Origin: Ichthyophis bannanicus
Lineage: Eukaryota; Chordata; Amphibia; Gymnophiona; Ichthyophiidae
Assembly: GCA_033557465.1 (NCBI GenBank)
Contig: CM066037.1
Location: 202,739,156 to 202,803,155 of the forward strand
Direction of reading: 5' to 3'
DNA length: 64,000 bases
Within the stretch, counting starts at the first letter, position 1, and each line of letters starts with the position of its first letter. Below the pieces are notes generated by a model. It made no database searches. It saw nothing but the letters and a program-made list of their open reading frames with translations, and was not told the DNA's origin. Shown piece by piece: positions 8,985-20,508 of this stretch. Made by a program: the position numbers and the translations under genes.

Positions 8985-10257
8985 TCCACCTCCCCCCATG
9001 GATCTCTGGCATCCAACCAGGGTAGGTGGGTAGGAGTTGATTAGGAATGGAACAGGTGTTTGAGAACAGCCTGACCAAACGAGGCATCCCGGCGGGAGTC
9101 CTTGTCCAAACAGTAATGGGCTGTGAAGGTATGAACCGAGGCCCAGGTGGCCGCTCAACAGATTTGGTCGATGGACACAGAGTTCAGATGAGCCATTGAG
9201 GCTGCCATGGCCCTCACATTGTGAGCTGTGACATGGCCTTCCAGAGAAAGGTTACTACTCTGGTAGGCGAAAGAAATACACTGAGCAATCCAGTTGGACA
9301 GTGTTCTCTTAGAAACTGGAAGTCCTAAATGGGAAGGATCAAAAGCAACAAAGAGTTGAGAAGACTTTCTATGTTGCTGTGTCCTTTGTAAGTAAAAGGC
9401 GAGAGCTCTTTTACAATCCAAAGTATGAAGATTCCTCTCTGCACTTGATGCATGAGGTCCTGGAAAAAAGACAGGTAAGTATACCTCTTGGTTCAGATGA
9501 AAAGGCGAGACCACTTTGGGCATAAAGTGTGGATTGGTCCTGAGGACTACCTTATCATGATGGAACCTTGTATAAGGAGGGTTGGCCACCAAGGCTTGAA
9601 ACTCACTGATGCGACGTGCTGAGGTGACTGCAATGAGAAAGATAACCTTCCAAGAAAGAAATTTCAAGGAGGTCATGGCTAAAGGTTCAAAGGGTGGCTT
9701 CATAAGCTGGCCAAGAACCAGATTTAAGTCCCATGCCACTGGAGGTGGTCTAATGGGAGGTTTAGTTAAAAGAAGGCCTCTCATGAATCTTGCTAAAGAG
9801 GATGAGAGGAAACAGGCTGTCCATTGAGAGGCTTGAGGGACGCTGCAATAGCACTCAAATGGACTCTTACCGAATTCGTTTTGAGGCCTGCATGTGAAAG
9901 ATGCAGAAGATACTCTAGTAAAGAATTCACAGGTATTGCTAGAGGGTTAAGACCCTTCTCAGAACACCAAATGGTAAATCTTTTCCATTTGAAAGCACAG
10001 GAACGTCTAGTGGAAGGCTTTCTAGAAGCATGAATAATATCTCTGACTTGCTGAGAGAGATGGAAACCTTGAAGGTCTAGGCCTTCATCAACCAGGCCCT
10101 GAGATGGAGAGACTGGGGGTTTGGGTGCCACAACGTTCCGTCTTCCTGGGAGAGAAGTTCTGGAGTAGAGCCCAACTCCAGGGATGGAGCTTGAAAGAGA
10201 TGCAGAAGTAGAGGATACCACACTTGGCGTGGCCAAGTGTGGTGCCATGAGGATCAT
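8985..10257 (-). pseudogene. DIRS-G tyrosine recombinase with two premature stops
   Basis: N-terminal frame 9793-10257 and core frame 9155-9784 are the same gene. It keeps the catalytic arginine (TSARRISEFQAL) and the HNVR box. A stop follows SSHPL near 9793. A second stop follows DQIC at 9155, where a CGA arginine codon of the related copies reads TGA. The nucleophile segment (WASVHTFTAHYC) is still readable downstream on the minus strand at about 9080-9150, so only the stops block it. The mutation type suggests CpG decay. Confidence 0.85.
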
Positions 10258-11370
10258 AGACCCTCGGTCTCTCTGAAGCTTGAACAGTGTTTTGGGAATT
10301 AGGGGAATGGGTGGAAAGGCATAAAGGAAGTCTTGACCCCAGTGAAGGAGGAAGGCATCCTTGGCCTGAACTCCCTGACACGGAATCCTGGAACAGAACC
10401 GGGGACGTTTGGCATTCCACGGACTTGCAAACAGGTCTATGTCCGGGGTTCCCCAAATTTGAAAAATCCTGGCTATCTGGTCCCTGTGGAGGGATCATTC
10501 GTGTGGAAGCAGAACTCGACTGAGTCTGTCTGCCCAAGAGTTTTGAACGCCTGGAAGATATACTGCCATAAGATGAATTTGATGCTCTCTGGTGAAGGCC
10601 CACAGTCGCAAAGCTTCGTTGCAAAGCGACAGAGAGCCAGTCCCCCCCTGCTTGTTTACATAGAACATGGCTACTTGATTGTCCGTGTGGATGAGGACTG
10701 TCTTGTAGCTGAGCAGGAAGTGGAACACTGAGAGCTAAGAAAATTACTCTGAGGTCCAAGAGATTTATGTGTAGTGAAATCTCCTGTGGAGACCAGATGC
10801 CCTGGGTGGAGAGATCTTGCAGATGAGCTCCCCAACCCATTGGAGAGGCATCTGTTGTAAGAGTTGCTTGGGGAAGTGACTGTTGAAAAGGGAACCCCAG
10901 CAACAGGTTTTGAGAGGACTTCCACCACTGGAGAGACCAAAAAAGGCGACTGGAGTTTGCTATTTTGTCTGACAGGCAACCTGATGCCCGAGTCCATTGG
11001 GTGGACAAAGTCCATTGAGCTGCCCTCATGTGAAGACGAGCATATCGAACCACATGCACAGTGGTTGCCATGTGGGCTAAGAGTTGCAACATTTCTCGAG
11101 CAGTTAAAAGGGGCTTTAACTGTATTTGGGAGGCTAACTGCATCAAGCATAGACAACGGGCCTGAGGAAGATAGGCCCTTGCAGTTGTGGTATCCAACAA
11201 AGCCCCTATGAACTCGAGGGACTGAGTAGGGGTGAGACTGAATTTTGGGATGTTTATTACTAGTCCCAAATACTGAAGGACACGCATTCTGCAGATTAGA
11301 CAAGTCTTGGCCTCTGCTTGAGATGGAGCCCGAATGAGCCAGTCGTCCAGATATGGGAAGACAAATATTA
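10088..11370 (-). pseudogene. DIRS-G RT/RNase H, 3' part
   Basis: The frame contains the RT catalytic box FVFPYLDDWLIRAPS, the thumb region, and RNase H motifs (LTTDASPMGWGAH, then HTDNQVAMFYVNKQGG in a second frame at 10495-10728). A frameshift near 10725 separates the two. The gene is cut at 11370 by the 3' end of CR1 and resumes at 22104. Confidence 0.85.
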
Positions 11371-11644
11371 AGAACATAAGATATGCCATACTGGGTCAGA
11401 CCAAGGTCCATCAAGCCCAGTATTCTGTTTCCAACAGTGGCCAATCTAGGTCATATGTACCTAGCAGTTTCCCCAAGGGACACAGGTTCCACAATGCTTG
11501 TACTGGTTCAAGCATTGATATCCTGGGTCCCTTCTTAATAATGGTTTATGGACCTTTCCTCCAGGAACTTGTCCAAACCTTTTTTAAACCCAGCTACATT
11601 AACAACCTTTACTACATCATCTGGTAACAAATTCCAGAGTTTGA

Positions 11645-13637
11645 TTACACGTTGAGTGAAAAAATATTTTCTTTTATTAGTCTTAAATAGTTTACCCTTT
11701 GCTTCATTGCATGTCCCCTAGTCTTTCTATATTCTGATAAGGTAAACAATCGATCTACATTTACCCGTTCCACTCCGTTCATTAATTTATAGACTTCTAT
11801 CATATCTCCCCTCAGCCGTCTATTTTCCAGGTTAAAGAGCCCTAACCTTTTTAGCCTTTCTTCATAGGAGTATCCTTCCATCCCCTTTACCATTTTGGTG
11901 GCTCTTCTCTGAACCTTTTCTAAAATCGCTATATCCTTTTTAAGATACGGCAACCAGAATTACACACAATATTCAAGGTGCGGTCTCACCATGGAACGAT
12001 ATAGAGGCATTATCATATCTTTTGCTTTATTTTCCATTCCTATCCTTATCATACCTAGCATTCTATTTGCTCTCTTGGCGGCCGCTGCACACTGGGCCGA
12101 GGGTTTTAACATGGTATCCACAATGACGCCTAAATCTTTTTCCTGGGTGGTAGTTCCTAATGTGGAACCTTGCATCGTGTAACCATAGTTTGGGTTGTTC
12201 TTCCCTAGGTGCATAACCTTGCAATTGTCCACATTAAATTTCATCTGCCATTTTGATGCCCAGTCTTCCAATTTATCAAGATCCTCTTGCAATTTTCCAC
12301 AATCCTCTTGGGTTTTAACAACTTTAAATAGTTTTGTGTCATCTGCAAATTTGATAACCTCACTCGTTATTCCACTTTCCAGGTCATTTATGAATATCTC
12401 AAAAAGCAGCGGACCCAGCACAGATCCCTGGGGTACACCACTATTCACCTTTCTCCATTGGGAAAATTGGCTATTTAGCCCTACCCTCTGCTTTCTATTT
12501 TTTAACCAGTTCCTGATCCACAATAGTACACTGCCTCCTATCCCATGACTCTTCAGTTTTGCCAAAAGTCTCTCATGAGGGACCTTGTCAAAGGCTTTCT
12601 GAAAGTCCAGATACAAAATATCAACCGACTCACCTTTGTCCACCTGATTATTCACTCCTTCAAAAAAACATAACAGATTAGTAAGACAAGATCTTCCTTG
12701 TCTAAAGCCATGTTGGCTGTCTCCCATTAGGTCATGACTATCTACATGCTGAGTAATTTTATTCTTTATGATGGTTTCTACCATTTTTCCCGGTACTGAT
12801 GTCAGGCTCACCGGTCAGTAGTTTCCAGGATCACCCCTGGAACCTTTTTTAAAAATTGGTGTTACATTGGCGATCCTCCAATCTTCAGGTATTAGAGATG
12901 ATTTTAATGATAGTTCACAGATTACTAATAACAGGTCTGCAATCTCGTATTTCAGTTCTTTCAACGCCCTTGGATGTATACCATCCGGCCCAGGTGATTT
13001 GCTACTCTTCAGTTTATCTAATAGTTGTAATACATCTTCCCGATGTATCAATATTTCCTTCAATTCTTCCGCACCTTTAAATACCACTTCAGTCATGGGT
13101 AACATCCCTACATCTTCCTCAGTAAAGACTGAAGCAAAGAATTCATTCAGTCTCTCCGCTATCGCCTTGTCGCCTCTTAGTGCTACTTTAACCCCTTTAT
13201 CATCTAATGGACCAACTGACTCTCTCACAGGTTTTTTGCTACAAATGTACTTGAAAAGGTCTTTACTTCGCGTTTTTGCTTCCGCAGCACGCTTCTTCTC
13301 AAATTCTCCCTTTGCCTGCCTTATTAATGCCTTGCATTTGACTTGCCAGTGCTTGTGCTGTTTCCAGGTTTCGTCGTTTGGCTCTTTTTTCCATTTCCTG
13401 AAAGATGCTTTTTTGGCAACAACAGCCTCTCTGACCTCACCTTTAAACCATGCTGGCAGTTTTTTGGACTACCTTCCACTTTTCTTAAGGCGTGGAATAC
13501 AGCTGGTCTGGGCTTTCAAGATAGTATTTTTCAACAACAGCCAAACCTGATGTACGTCTTTAACCTTTGCAACTGCTCCTTTTAGTTTTTTCTTAACTGT
13601 TTTCCTCATTTTATCATAGTCTCCCTTTCGAAAGTTA
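11645..13637 (-). pseudogene. CR1 reverse transcriptase region
   Basis: The frame covers the RT of a CR1-clade LINE: SSKSPGPDGIHP, IANVTPIFKKGS, QHGFRQGRSCLTN, VDILYLDFQKAFDKVPHE, SGVPQGSVLGPLLF, and the catalytic FADDTKLF. The C-terminal MVRPHLEYCV and RRLRGDMIEVYKLMNG segments follow. It remains in a single frame except for two nonsense changes (after GDPGNY near 12815 and after LEYCV near 11960). The active-site FADD is kept. Upstream sequence (13229-13637) is the endonuclease-RT linker. Confidence 0.88.
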
Positions 13638-13800
13638 AATAGAAATTACACTTACCTGGTAATTGTAGTTCCTGGAGGGTCCAGTTTAGTCCTCCACATC
13701 CGGGTAGTGCACCTCCTCCTGCAGCTTGGAGACTGGACCAATGAAAATCTTCCTATGCCAGGATGTATGCTGCTGGAGCTCCCATCAGCCCCCAGTGAAC
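13638..13800. repeat. DIRS-E left inverted terminal repeat
   Basis: The repeat includes tttagtcctccacatccggg, gcacctcctcctgcagcttgg and atgccaggatgtatgctgc, all present as complement near 19440-19586. Read on the coding strand, the end shows ttaccaggtaagtgtaat, a strong splice-donor match. Confidence 0.85.
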
Positions 13801-14114
13801 TAGTAACAAAGCAGACTTAAAGAAGCAACACAGGAGATAAGTAGAAAACATTAAACCAGAATGAAATTTAGTACCCGAAAGAGATAACCGACCCCCTCCC
13901 CAAACGAGGAAGCCCGAATTCTGCACAGTGCTTCTGAGTCCACCTGCAGAAAAAAAGCAGACCGAAGCCCAACCACATGAACGGAAGAGCTGGCAAAAAG
14001 AAAAGGAAAAGCGAACTCCGGACGCGGAAAAAACGAAGATATATTCTGAGACAAGTCCGCGCCGTCCACAGTCCGCGTGCCGATCCAAACAAAACAGACA
14101 CATGGGAGGGAAGA

Positions 14115-14215
14115 AGGACTAAACTGGACCCTCCAGGAACTACAATTACCAGGTAAGTGTAATTTCTATTTCCTGAGCGGTCCTCCAGTTTAGTCCTCCA
14201 CATCCGGGATGTAAC
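14115..14215. repeat. DIRS-E internal complementary region
   Basis: The complement of the left end (ctccaggaactacaattacc, then aggtaagtgtaatttctattt) is joined to the complement of the right end (cctgagcggtcctccag, tttagtcctccacatccggg). The joint lets the termini be placed at about 13638 and 19586. Confidence 0.9.
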
Positions 14216-14222
14216 AGAGCAG

Positions 14223-15340
14223 TCAACACCGGGCGGGACCCTGCCAACCGGCGCGCAACACCGCCAAACCAAAACAAGAATCCTGAGCGGCGAGCACATC
14301 CAGACTGTAGTGTTTACTGAAGGCATGAAGAGACGACCAAGTAGCCGCCCTACAAATGTCCACAGGCGGAACAAGACTATGCTCCGCCCATGAGGTCGCC
14401 TGCGCTCTAGTAGAGTGGGCCCGCAAACCCAACGGAACCGGTCGCCGCTGTAAAATGTATGCCGATGCAATTGCCTCTTTAATCCACCGAGCGATGGACG
14501 CCTTTGCCGCTGCTTCACCTTTGCGTGCCCCGCCAAAAAGCACGAACAACCGATCAGTCTTACGGAACGCCTCAGACACCTTTAAGTATTGACGAAGCAC
14601 TCGCCGAACATCCAGGCAATGCAAGCCATCGTCCGAAACACCTGCCGAAGCTGAATGAATGAACGGAAGGAAAACGGGCTGATTCAAATGAAAAGGCGAC
14701 ACAACCTTAGGCAAAAAGGATGGAACTGGCCGAAGAACTACACGATCCCTAGAGATAGACAAGAACGGCTCCCTACATGAAAGCGCCTGCAATTCAGAAA
14801 TGCGCCGCGCCGAACAAATCGCCACCAGAAAGACCGTCTTCAGGGTCAGATCCTTAAGAGACGCTTTCCGAAGAGGTTCAAAGTGTTTGCGAACCAAAGC
14901 TTGTAAAACTAGATTCAAATCCCACGAAGGAACGGACACCCTGCGCGAAGGCCGCAACCTGAAGACTGCTTTAAGAAAACGTTGGACATCGGAATGCGCC
15001 CCTAGGGGAATTCCTAGAACCTTGCCCCTGTAGCACGCGAGCGCCGCCAACTGCACCTTTAGAGAACTGGCCGGTAAACCTTTGTCAAAGCCGTCCTGCA
15101 GAAAACTGAGAACCACCAACACGGAAGCAGTTGCGGCGCGAACCCCACGCCGCGAACACCAGTCCTCAAAAATCCTCCACACCCGCACATACGCGAGCGA
15201 AGTGGAAGGTTTCCGCGCCCGAAGGAGAGTGGCAATAACCTCTGGGGAATAACCCTTATTTCTCAACCGAGCCCTCTCAATGGCCAAACCGTAAGCGAGA
15301 ATCGATCCACCTGAGGCATCCACAGAGGACCCTGGAGCAA
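14223..15340 (-). CDS. DIRS-E tyrosine recombinase, apparently intact
   Basis: The recombinase proper is the C-terminal about 370 residues of an open frame that runs from 17042 to 14223 (939 codons). The N-terminal DNA-binding part begins near LAYGLAIERARLRNKGYS. Catalytic residues are visible: arginine in CSARRISELQALS, HxxR in LRAHSTRAQATSW, and the tyrosine in FSKHYSLDVLAA. All are present and no stop interrupts them. The gene overlaps the end of RNase H. The true start is uncertain because the frame remains open upstream across the RT region. This is the best-preserved recombinase of family III and could still be functional. Confidence 0.88.
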
Positions 15341-17218
15341 CAGATCCGGTAGCGGAGGCAGCTGCCAAGGCACCCCGTCGCGCAACCGAACCAGATCGGC
15401 ATACCATGGTCTCCTGGGCCAATCTGGAGCCACCACTAAAACCTGCCCCCGGTGCGCTTCGATGCGTTGCACGACGCGACCAACCAGCGCGCAAGGGGGA
15501 AAGACATAAAGAAGACCCTCGGACATGCGTTCTCTCCGCCTGCTGAAGAACCACCCTGTCTTCGCCGACTGAAAGGTGGCCATGAGATCCATAATCGGAG
15601 ATCCCCATTTGTGAACTATCTGTGCGAAGATCTGCGGGTGCAGTTCCCACTCTCCGGGGTCGACCTGCACCCTGCTGAGAAAATCCGCCATCACATTGTC
15701 TTTTCCCGCGATATGCGCCGCCGAAAGAGCCAGCAGACGAGCCTCCACCCAACCGAACAAGACTTCTGCCTCGCTTTCCATGGCCACACTCCCAGTGCCG
15801 CCCTGGTGGTTGATGTAAGCCACCATCGCCGAGTTGTCCGAAAGAACTCGCACTGCCTGCCCTCTCACCAAGGTCTCTAGGGCTTGCAGCGCGAACTGCA
15901 CCGCTCGTAGCTTGAGTCAGTTGATCGACCAAGAAGCTTCTAGAGGGGACCATGTCCCCTGCGCATACCGACCCTCGCAATGGGCTCCCCAGCCCAACAG
16001 ACTCGCATCCATGATGACCGGGATCCAAGTGGGCTGCTCCAGGGGAAGGCGCATCCGAAGATTCTGTGAACATAGCCACCACCGGAGAGACCGTCGGACC
16101 GACAGCGGGCAAGGCAACCGTCTGTTCAACGAGTTCGTCTGGTTCGACCAGCGACGCAACAGAGCTCTCTGAATTGGCCGCATATGAAACCGGGCCCAAG
16201 GAACCACCTCCAACGTCGCCGCCATAGTGCCTAACAGCCGGAGGTACCACCACGCTGATGGAGCGGGAATCCTCAAGAAGGAACGCACTAGCCCCTGCAA
16301 GGCCTGGACTCGGCGCTCTGGCAAGCAGACCAAGCCGCTCGCCATGTCGAAACGAACCCCGAGATACTCGAGAGATTGCGTGGGCACCAGATGACTCTTT
16401 TTCTCGTTGACCACCCAGCCGAGAGACTGCAACAGAACCACTACTCTGTCCGTAACCTGCACACTTTCTTCCGAGGACTTCGCCCGAATCAACCAGTCGT
16501 CGAGATAAGGGTGAACTAAGATACCGTCTCTGCGCAAGGCCGCCGCCACCACCACCATGACCTTTGTGAAGGTGCGCGGAGCCGTGTCTAGACAGAATGG
16601 CATAGCCCGAAACTGAAAGTGCCCCCACGGGAACGCGAACCTCAGGAACCTTTGATGAAGTGGACGGATGGGAATGTGTAAATAGGCCTCCGAGAGATCG
16701 AGAGAGGTCAGAAACTCCCCCTGACGAACCACCACAATGACCGACCGCAAGGTCTCCATCCGGAAATGCGGTACCTGAAGAGCACAATTTACGCCCTTGA
16801 GATCTAGAATCGGACGAAGCGAACCGTCTTTCTTGGGCACCACAAAATAAATGGAGTAGCGACCGATGCCGCGCTCGGAAGGAGGAACGGGAATTACCAC
16901 TCCCAACTCGAGGAGTCGACGTAAAGTCACCCGAATGGCCCGTTCCTTCTGCTCGCCCTTGCTGGGCGACAGGACAAAGGAATCCAGGAGCGGGCAAGCA
17001 AACTCCAGCGCATAACCTTCTCTGATTATCTCGAGCACCCACTGATCTGAGGTTATTTGGGCCCAGGAAGGAAGAAAGTCCCGTAAATGACCCCCGATGA
17101 CTGGACTCCCCCCCGGAGCCCGCCTCGCTTCATTGAGGCTTTCAACCAAAGGAAGAGGAGGAAGAGGAAGAAGCCGCTGAGAAGCCTCTGCCGGGTCCCC
17201 GAAAACCTCGAAACCCAT
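15263..17218 (-). pseudogene. DIRS-E reverse transcriptase-RNase H with one in-frame stop
   Basis: A single frame from 17218 to 15263 encodes RT (GRYSIYFVVPKKDGSLRP, FLTSLDLSEAYLHIPI, AMPFCLDTAPRTFTKV, the catalytic HPYLDDWLIRAK) and RNase H (IMDASLLGWGAH, VLSDNSAMVAYINHQGG, HIAGKDNVMADFLSR). The only interruption is a TGA at about 15917, in the SIN-LLEL-type motif of RNase H, with the frame continuing in phase. All RT catalytic residues are kept. One point mutation therefore separates it from an open frame. Confidence 0.88.
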
Positions 17219-18668
17219 GTGATTTAGAACTATACCGGCTGCACTGGGAACCCCAAAGGCGGGAAAAACGAAACCTGCGAAAGTCCCGAAACTGACCCCG
17301 TGCCGACGGCACGTTTCTACCCAGCTTAGGCTTATCCTCTGGCAGCCTACCGCCCTTGGATTCTCCGAGGTCTTTCACCAATTTATCCAAATCGTCTCCG
17401 AACAACAATTTGCCCTTAAAGGGAAGCTTACTGAGGCGGGACTTAGAAGATCCATCAGCCGCCCAATTCCGTAACCAGATAGATCTGAGCGCCGCCACCA
17501 AAGACGCCATGCTATTCGCTATGTTCTAATCAAATCATAGTGCTCATCCGCCAAATACGCCGAGCCAGACTCCAAACGAGTCACCTCCAGTAAGCCGTGT
17601 TTATCCAAAACGGAAGCCTGCCGCAAGTGCTGAGCCCATCTCAAGCAGGCCCTAGCCACCCAAGCACCACAAATGGAAGCTTGCAAAGATAATGCATTGG
17701 TTTCAAAGGCCTGTTTTAACAAACCATCCACTTTTTTATCTTGCGTGTCCTTTAAAGCCGCACCACCTTCAACAGGAATGGTGGTCTTCTTGGTTACCGC
17801 CGATACCACGGCGTCCAACCGCGGTGACTTAAACCGCTCCTTGTCCTTATCCGCTAATGGATACAGGCGGTTCATCGTTCGAATTCCCTTCAAGCCGGAT
17901 TCAGGTTGATCCCACTCAGTTTGAATCATCTGCTCCACCACACGGTGCACCGGAAATACCACCTGAGACTCCCGCACCGCTTGAATGAGAGGATCCTCCA
18001 AACCGTCGTCCTCAACAGGACGAGGTGCCGTCAGATTGAGAGCGTGAAGAGACTCCGTAATCAAAGGTACCAGCTCTTCTTTACGGAACACGAGAATAAT
18101 CCGGGCTTGATCCTCTGGCTCAGGGATTTCACCGTCTTCCAGCTCCTCAATACCTCCATCGGGATCTACATCTGTATCAGGATCTTGCCAACCCAAGTCG
18201 TCCTGATCCAGATCCATGGACCTAAGGCGCTTGGAGGCAGGCTGGCCATCCTGCCGGGGCTCCTCAGCCTTTAAAACGGACAGGGGCGACGGCCAGACAT
18301 CTGGCAACTTGCCCAAGCGCCCCAAACGAAAAGCCTGGTGCATAAGAAGCACAAAGTCAGGGGAAAAATCCGTGAAAGAAGACTGTGCCACTGCACTCGG
18401 CCACGCGTCCACCGGCCCTGCAGAGGGGACTGCAGAACAAGATGCAAGAGTACCCGGAGAGGGATCCCCCCTCTGCCTGAACAGCCGGGCTGCCCGGGGC
18501 TGACAGCTCCTTATGCTCCATTGGGTGGTCCAAACCGGAGGGAACCGAGGCGCAGCTCATGCAAAGCGCGGAGTCAGGCAACGCTCCCCTGTGGGAACCA
18601 CTGTGGTCTAGAAGCCATGCAGTTAAAGCAGCCCCCACAGCGAAAGGGGCTCTTTGGGGAAAACTCAA
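17142..18668 (-). pseudogene. DIRS-E gag-like protein, frame-broken
   Basis: The main frame (17519-18412, 297 residues) has an acidic N-terminal segment (GGIEELEDGEIPEPEDQ) and helical parts (ARACLRWAQHLRQAS, YLADEHYDLIRT). After a stop at 17519 the basic Ser/Gly/Arg C terminus continues in another frame (17142-17510, KLPFKGKLLFGDDLDKL and an S-run before the end). Upstream, 18413-18668 carries a Cys-containing N-terminal piece (ALCMSCASVPSG) in a shifted frame. I infer gag from position and from similarity of layout to the other DIRS copies; DIRS-H has a decayed homologue. Confidence 0.7.
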
Positions 18669-19586
18669 ATGAAAAAAGCCAAGAAAGAAAAAAATCCCCT
18701 CTCTTTTATGACGTAACCTTTTTTTTTTTTTTTTTTTTTTTAAACTTCACCCAATAACCAGGACTGGTAACTCAGGGGCCCCCGAGCAAAAACGCCACTC
18801 CAAAACCGCGGAAAAACCAGAGGGAACTCGCTGCACAGCACCTGAAGGCAGGCGGGAAAAAACGGAACGAAAAAAACAATGGCCCACGGGCACAAAAAAG
18901 CCGGCGAGAAATAAAGGACGCAAAAATGAAACTAAATAGAAAACAAAGAAATCAATAGAAAATAACGAAACCGCCTGATAAAACTCAAAAAAGCCAAGAA
19001 CACACTGTTATGGAATCGCCGGTAGACGACCCGCCACTCGAATCCTGAGCGGGGGCACGCTACCAGTGCGGGCTGCCACACAAATCCAGAAATGCAGGTC
19101 GGTCTACAAAAGGAAAGCCAGCCTACCGTTCAGCGGCTTACCAGACCCAGGCAGTCAAGCAGATCTCTCCTCCGTACAATCCAGGAGGAGAGAACTGTCC
19201 TCCCGGACTGCAAAAAAGCAGCACAGTAGCAAAGGCAGAAGGGCCGTGCAGACCAGGCCCCTCGATCGCCGCCTGCAGGTTCTGTTTTTTTTTTTTTTTT
19301 TAAAGCTATAGCTACCTAATAAACAAATTAAAGAAAAAAATAGGAGTGAGAAAGAAAAAGACACCAAAAGACCCTCTCTAGTGTTGCCCCTAACTGTCCC
19401 AAGTGTGCCCCACACCAGGCACACACATCCTCCAGCTGCAAGGAGACTGGACACACTGGGAGCTGATGGGAGCTCCAGCAGCATACATCCTGGCATAGGA
19501 AGATTTTCATTGATCCAGTCTCCAAGCTGCAGGAGGAGGTGCACTACCCGGATGTGGAGGACTAAACTGGAGGACCGCTCAGGAAA
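18669..19586. repeat. DIRS-E leader and right inverted terminal repeat
   Basis: About 750 bases of leader carry two long T-runs on the plus strand (18719-18740 and 19285-19300), that is A-runs on the sense strand, but no coding frame I can support. The terminal repeat (about 19420-19586) is the inverted copy of 13638-13800. Confidence 0.75.
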
Positions 19587-19632
19587 AGGTAGTACTGTGG
19601 ATTTCCTTACTATCCCTCCTCCACTAATTTAA

Positions 19633-20232
19633 TCAAATCATGCTATGATCACTATTGCCAAGTGGCCCCAACAACCTTATCTCTTGCACTAGATCTGGTG
19701 TTCCACTAAGGATTAGGTCTAATATGGCTTCCCCTCTGGTCGGTTCATGAACCAGCTGCTCCAAGAAGCAGTCATTTATTTCATCTAAGAACTTTATCTC
19801 CCTAGCATGTCCTGCTGTGACACTGACCCAGTTGATACCGGGGTAGTTGAAATCACCCATTATTATTACTGTGCTGTAACCTTTGTTAGCTTCCTTGATT
19901 TCTTTGAGCATTTCATCATCCATTTGGTCATTCTGGCCAGGCGCTCGATAGTACACCCCCACTGCCATTGCCTTACCCGTTTTACATGGAATTTCAATCC
20001 ATATAGATTCTACAGCAGATTTTGTTTCCTGCAAAACTTTAATCCTTTCTGACTCAATGCCCTCTCTAACATAGAGAGCAACCCCTCCACCAATTTGATC
20101 AGCTCTATCATTACGATATAGTTTGCACTCAGGTATCACAGTGTCCCACTGGTTGTCCTCCTTCCACCATGTCTCTGATATTCCAATCATATCTAACCTT
20201 TCATTTAGTGCTATATATTCTAACTCTCCCAT
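19633..20232 (-). pseudogene. CR1 endonuclease (APE-type) domain
   Basis: The 199-residue frame shows endonuclease motifs of CR1-type LINEs: DMIGISETWWKEDNQWD, GGGVALYVREGI, AVGVYYRAPGQNDQ, IIMGDFNYPGINWV and LGNSDHSMI. These are the metal-binding and His/Asp catalytic blocks that nick the target. It is the 5' portion of ORF2, cut from the RT by DIRS-E. Upstream (20220-20438) the start of ORF2 is readable (KCLYANARSLKI) with a possible frame break. Confidence 0.88.
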
Positions 20233-20508
20233 CTTATTTTTAGACTTCTAGCATTTGCATACAAGCATTTTAGAGAATGTATTTTATTCATATTAATTTG
20301 GCTATTGTTAGACATGGGTAATTTAGGATCTTTAAGCTCTGTCTGCTCCATACTTGAGGGCATTTGGGCTACTTTACTCTTTTGTGGAACCTCTCTGCTT
20401 TTGGTAGTATCCTTCAAAGATACATTCTTCCGAACCATCCGCTCTTGGGCGACTGTCGGCTTTCCCCTAATATCTAGTTTAAAAGCTGCTCTATCTCCTT
20501 TTTAAAGG

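Larger units (their letters stand above)
13638..19586 (-). mobile_element. DIRS-E, near full-length (family III)
   Basis: The element is GC-rich compared with the CR1 it sits in. It has inverted terminal repeats (13638-13800 and about 19420-19586), an ICR (about 14115-14215), recombinase, RT/RNase H and gag on the minus strand. Termini differ from family I but share the order of motifs. The CR1 sequence resumes cleanly on both sides. It is one of the youngest insertions in the window by nesting (inside CR1, inside DIRS-G, inside DIRS-B). Confidence 0.9.

Noticed and set aside
10088..11389. A 433-codon frame as one protein
   Set aside because: After about 10725 it leaves the RNase H frame; the second half is out-of-frame translation.
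12867..13550. A 227-codon plus-strand frame
   Set aside because: It is the antisense shadow of the CR1 RT on the minus strand.
14223..17042. The whole 939-codon frame as a recombinase
   Set aside because: Recombinase motifs occupy only the C-terminal about 370 codons; the rest overlaps RT and resembles no known domain, so it is kept only as a finding.
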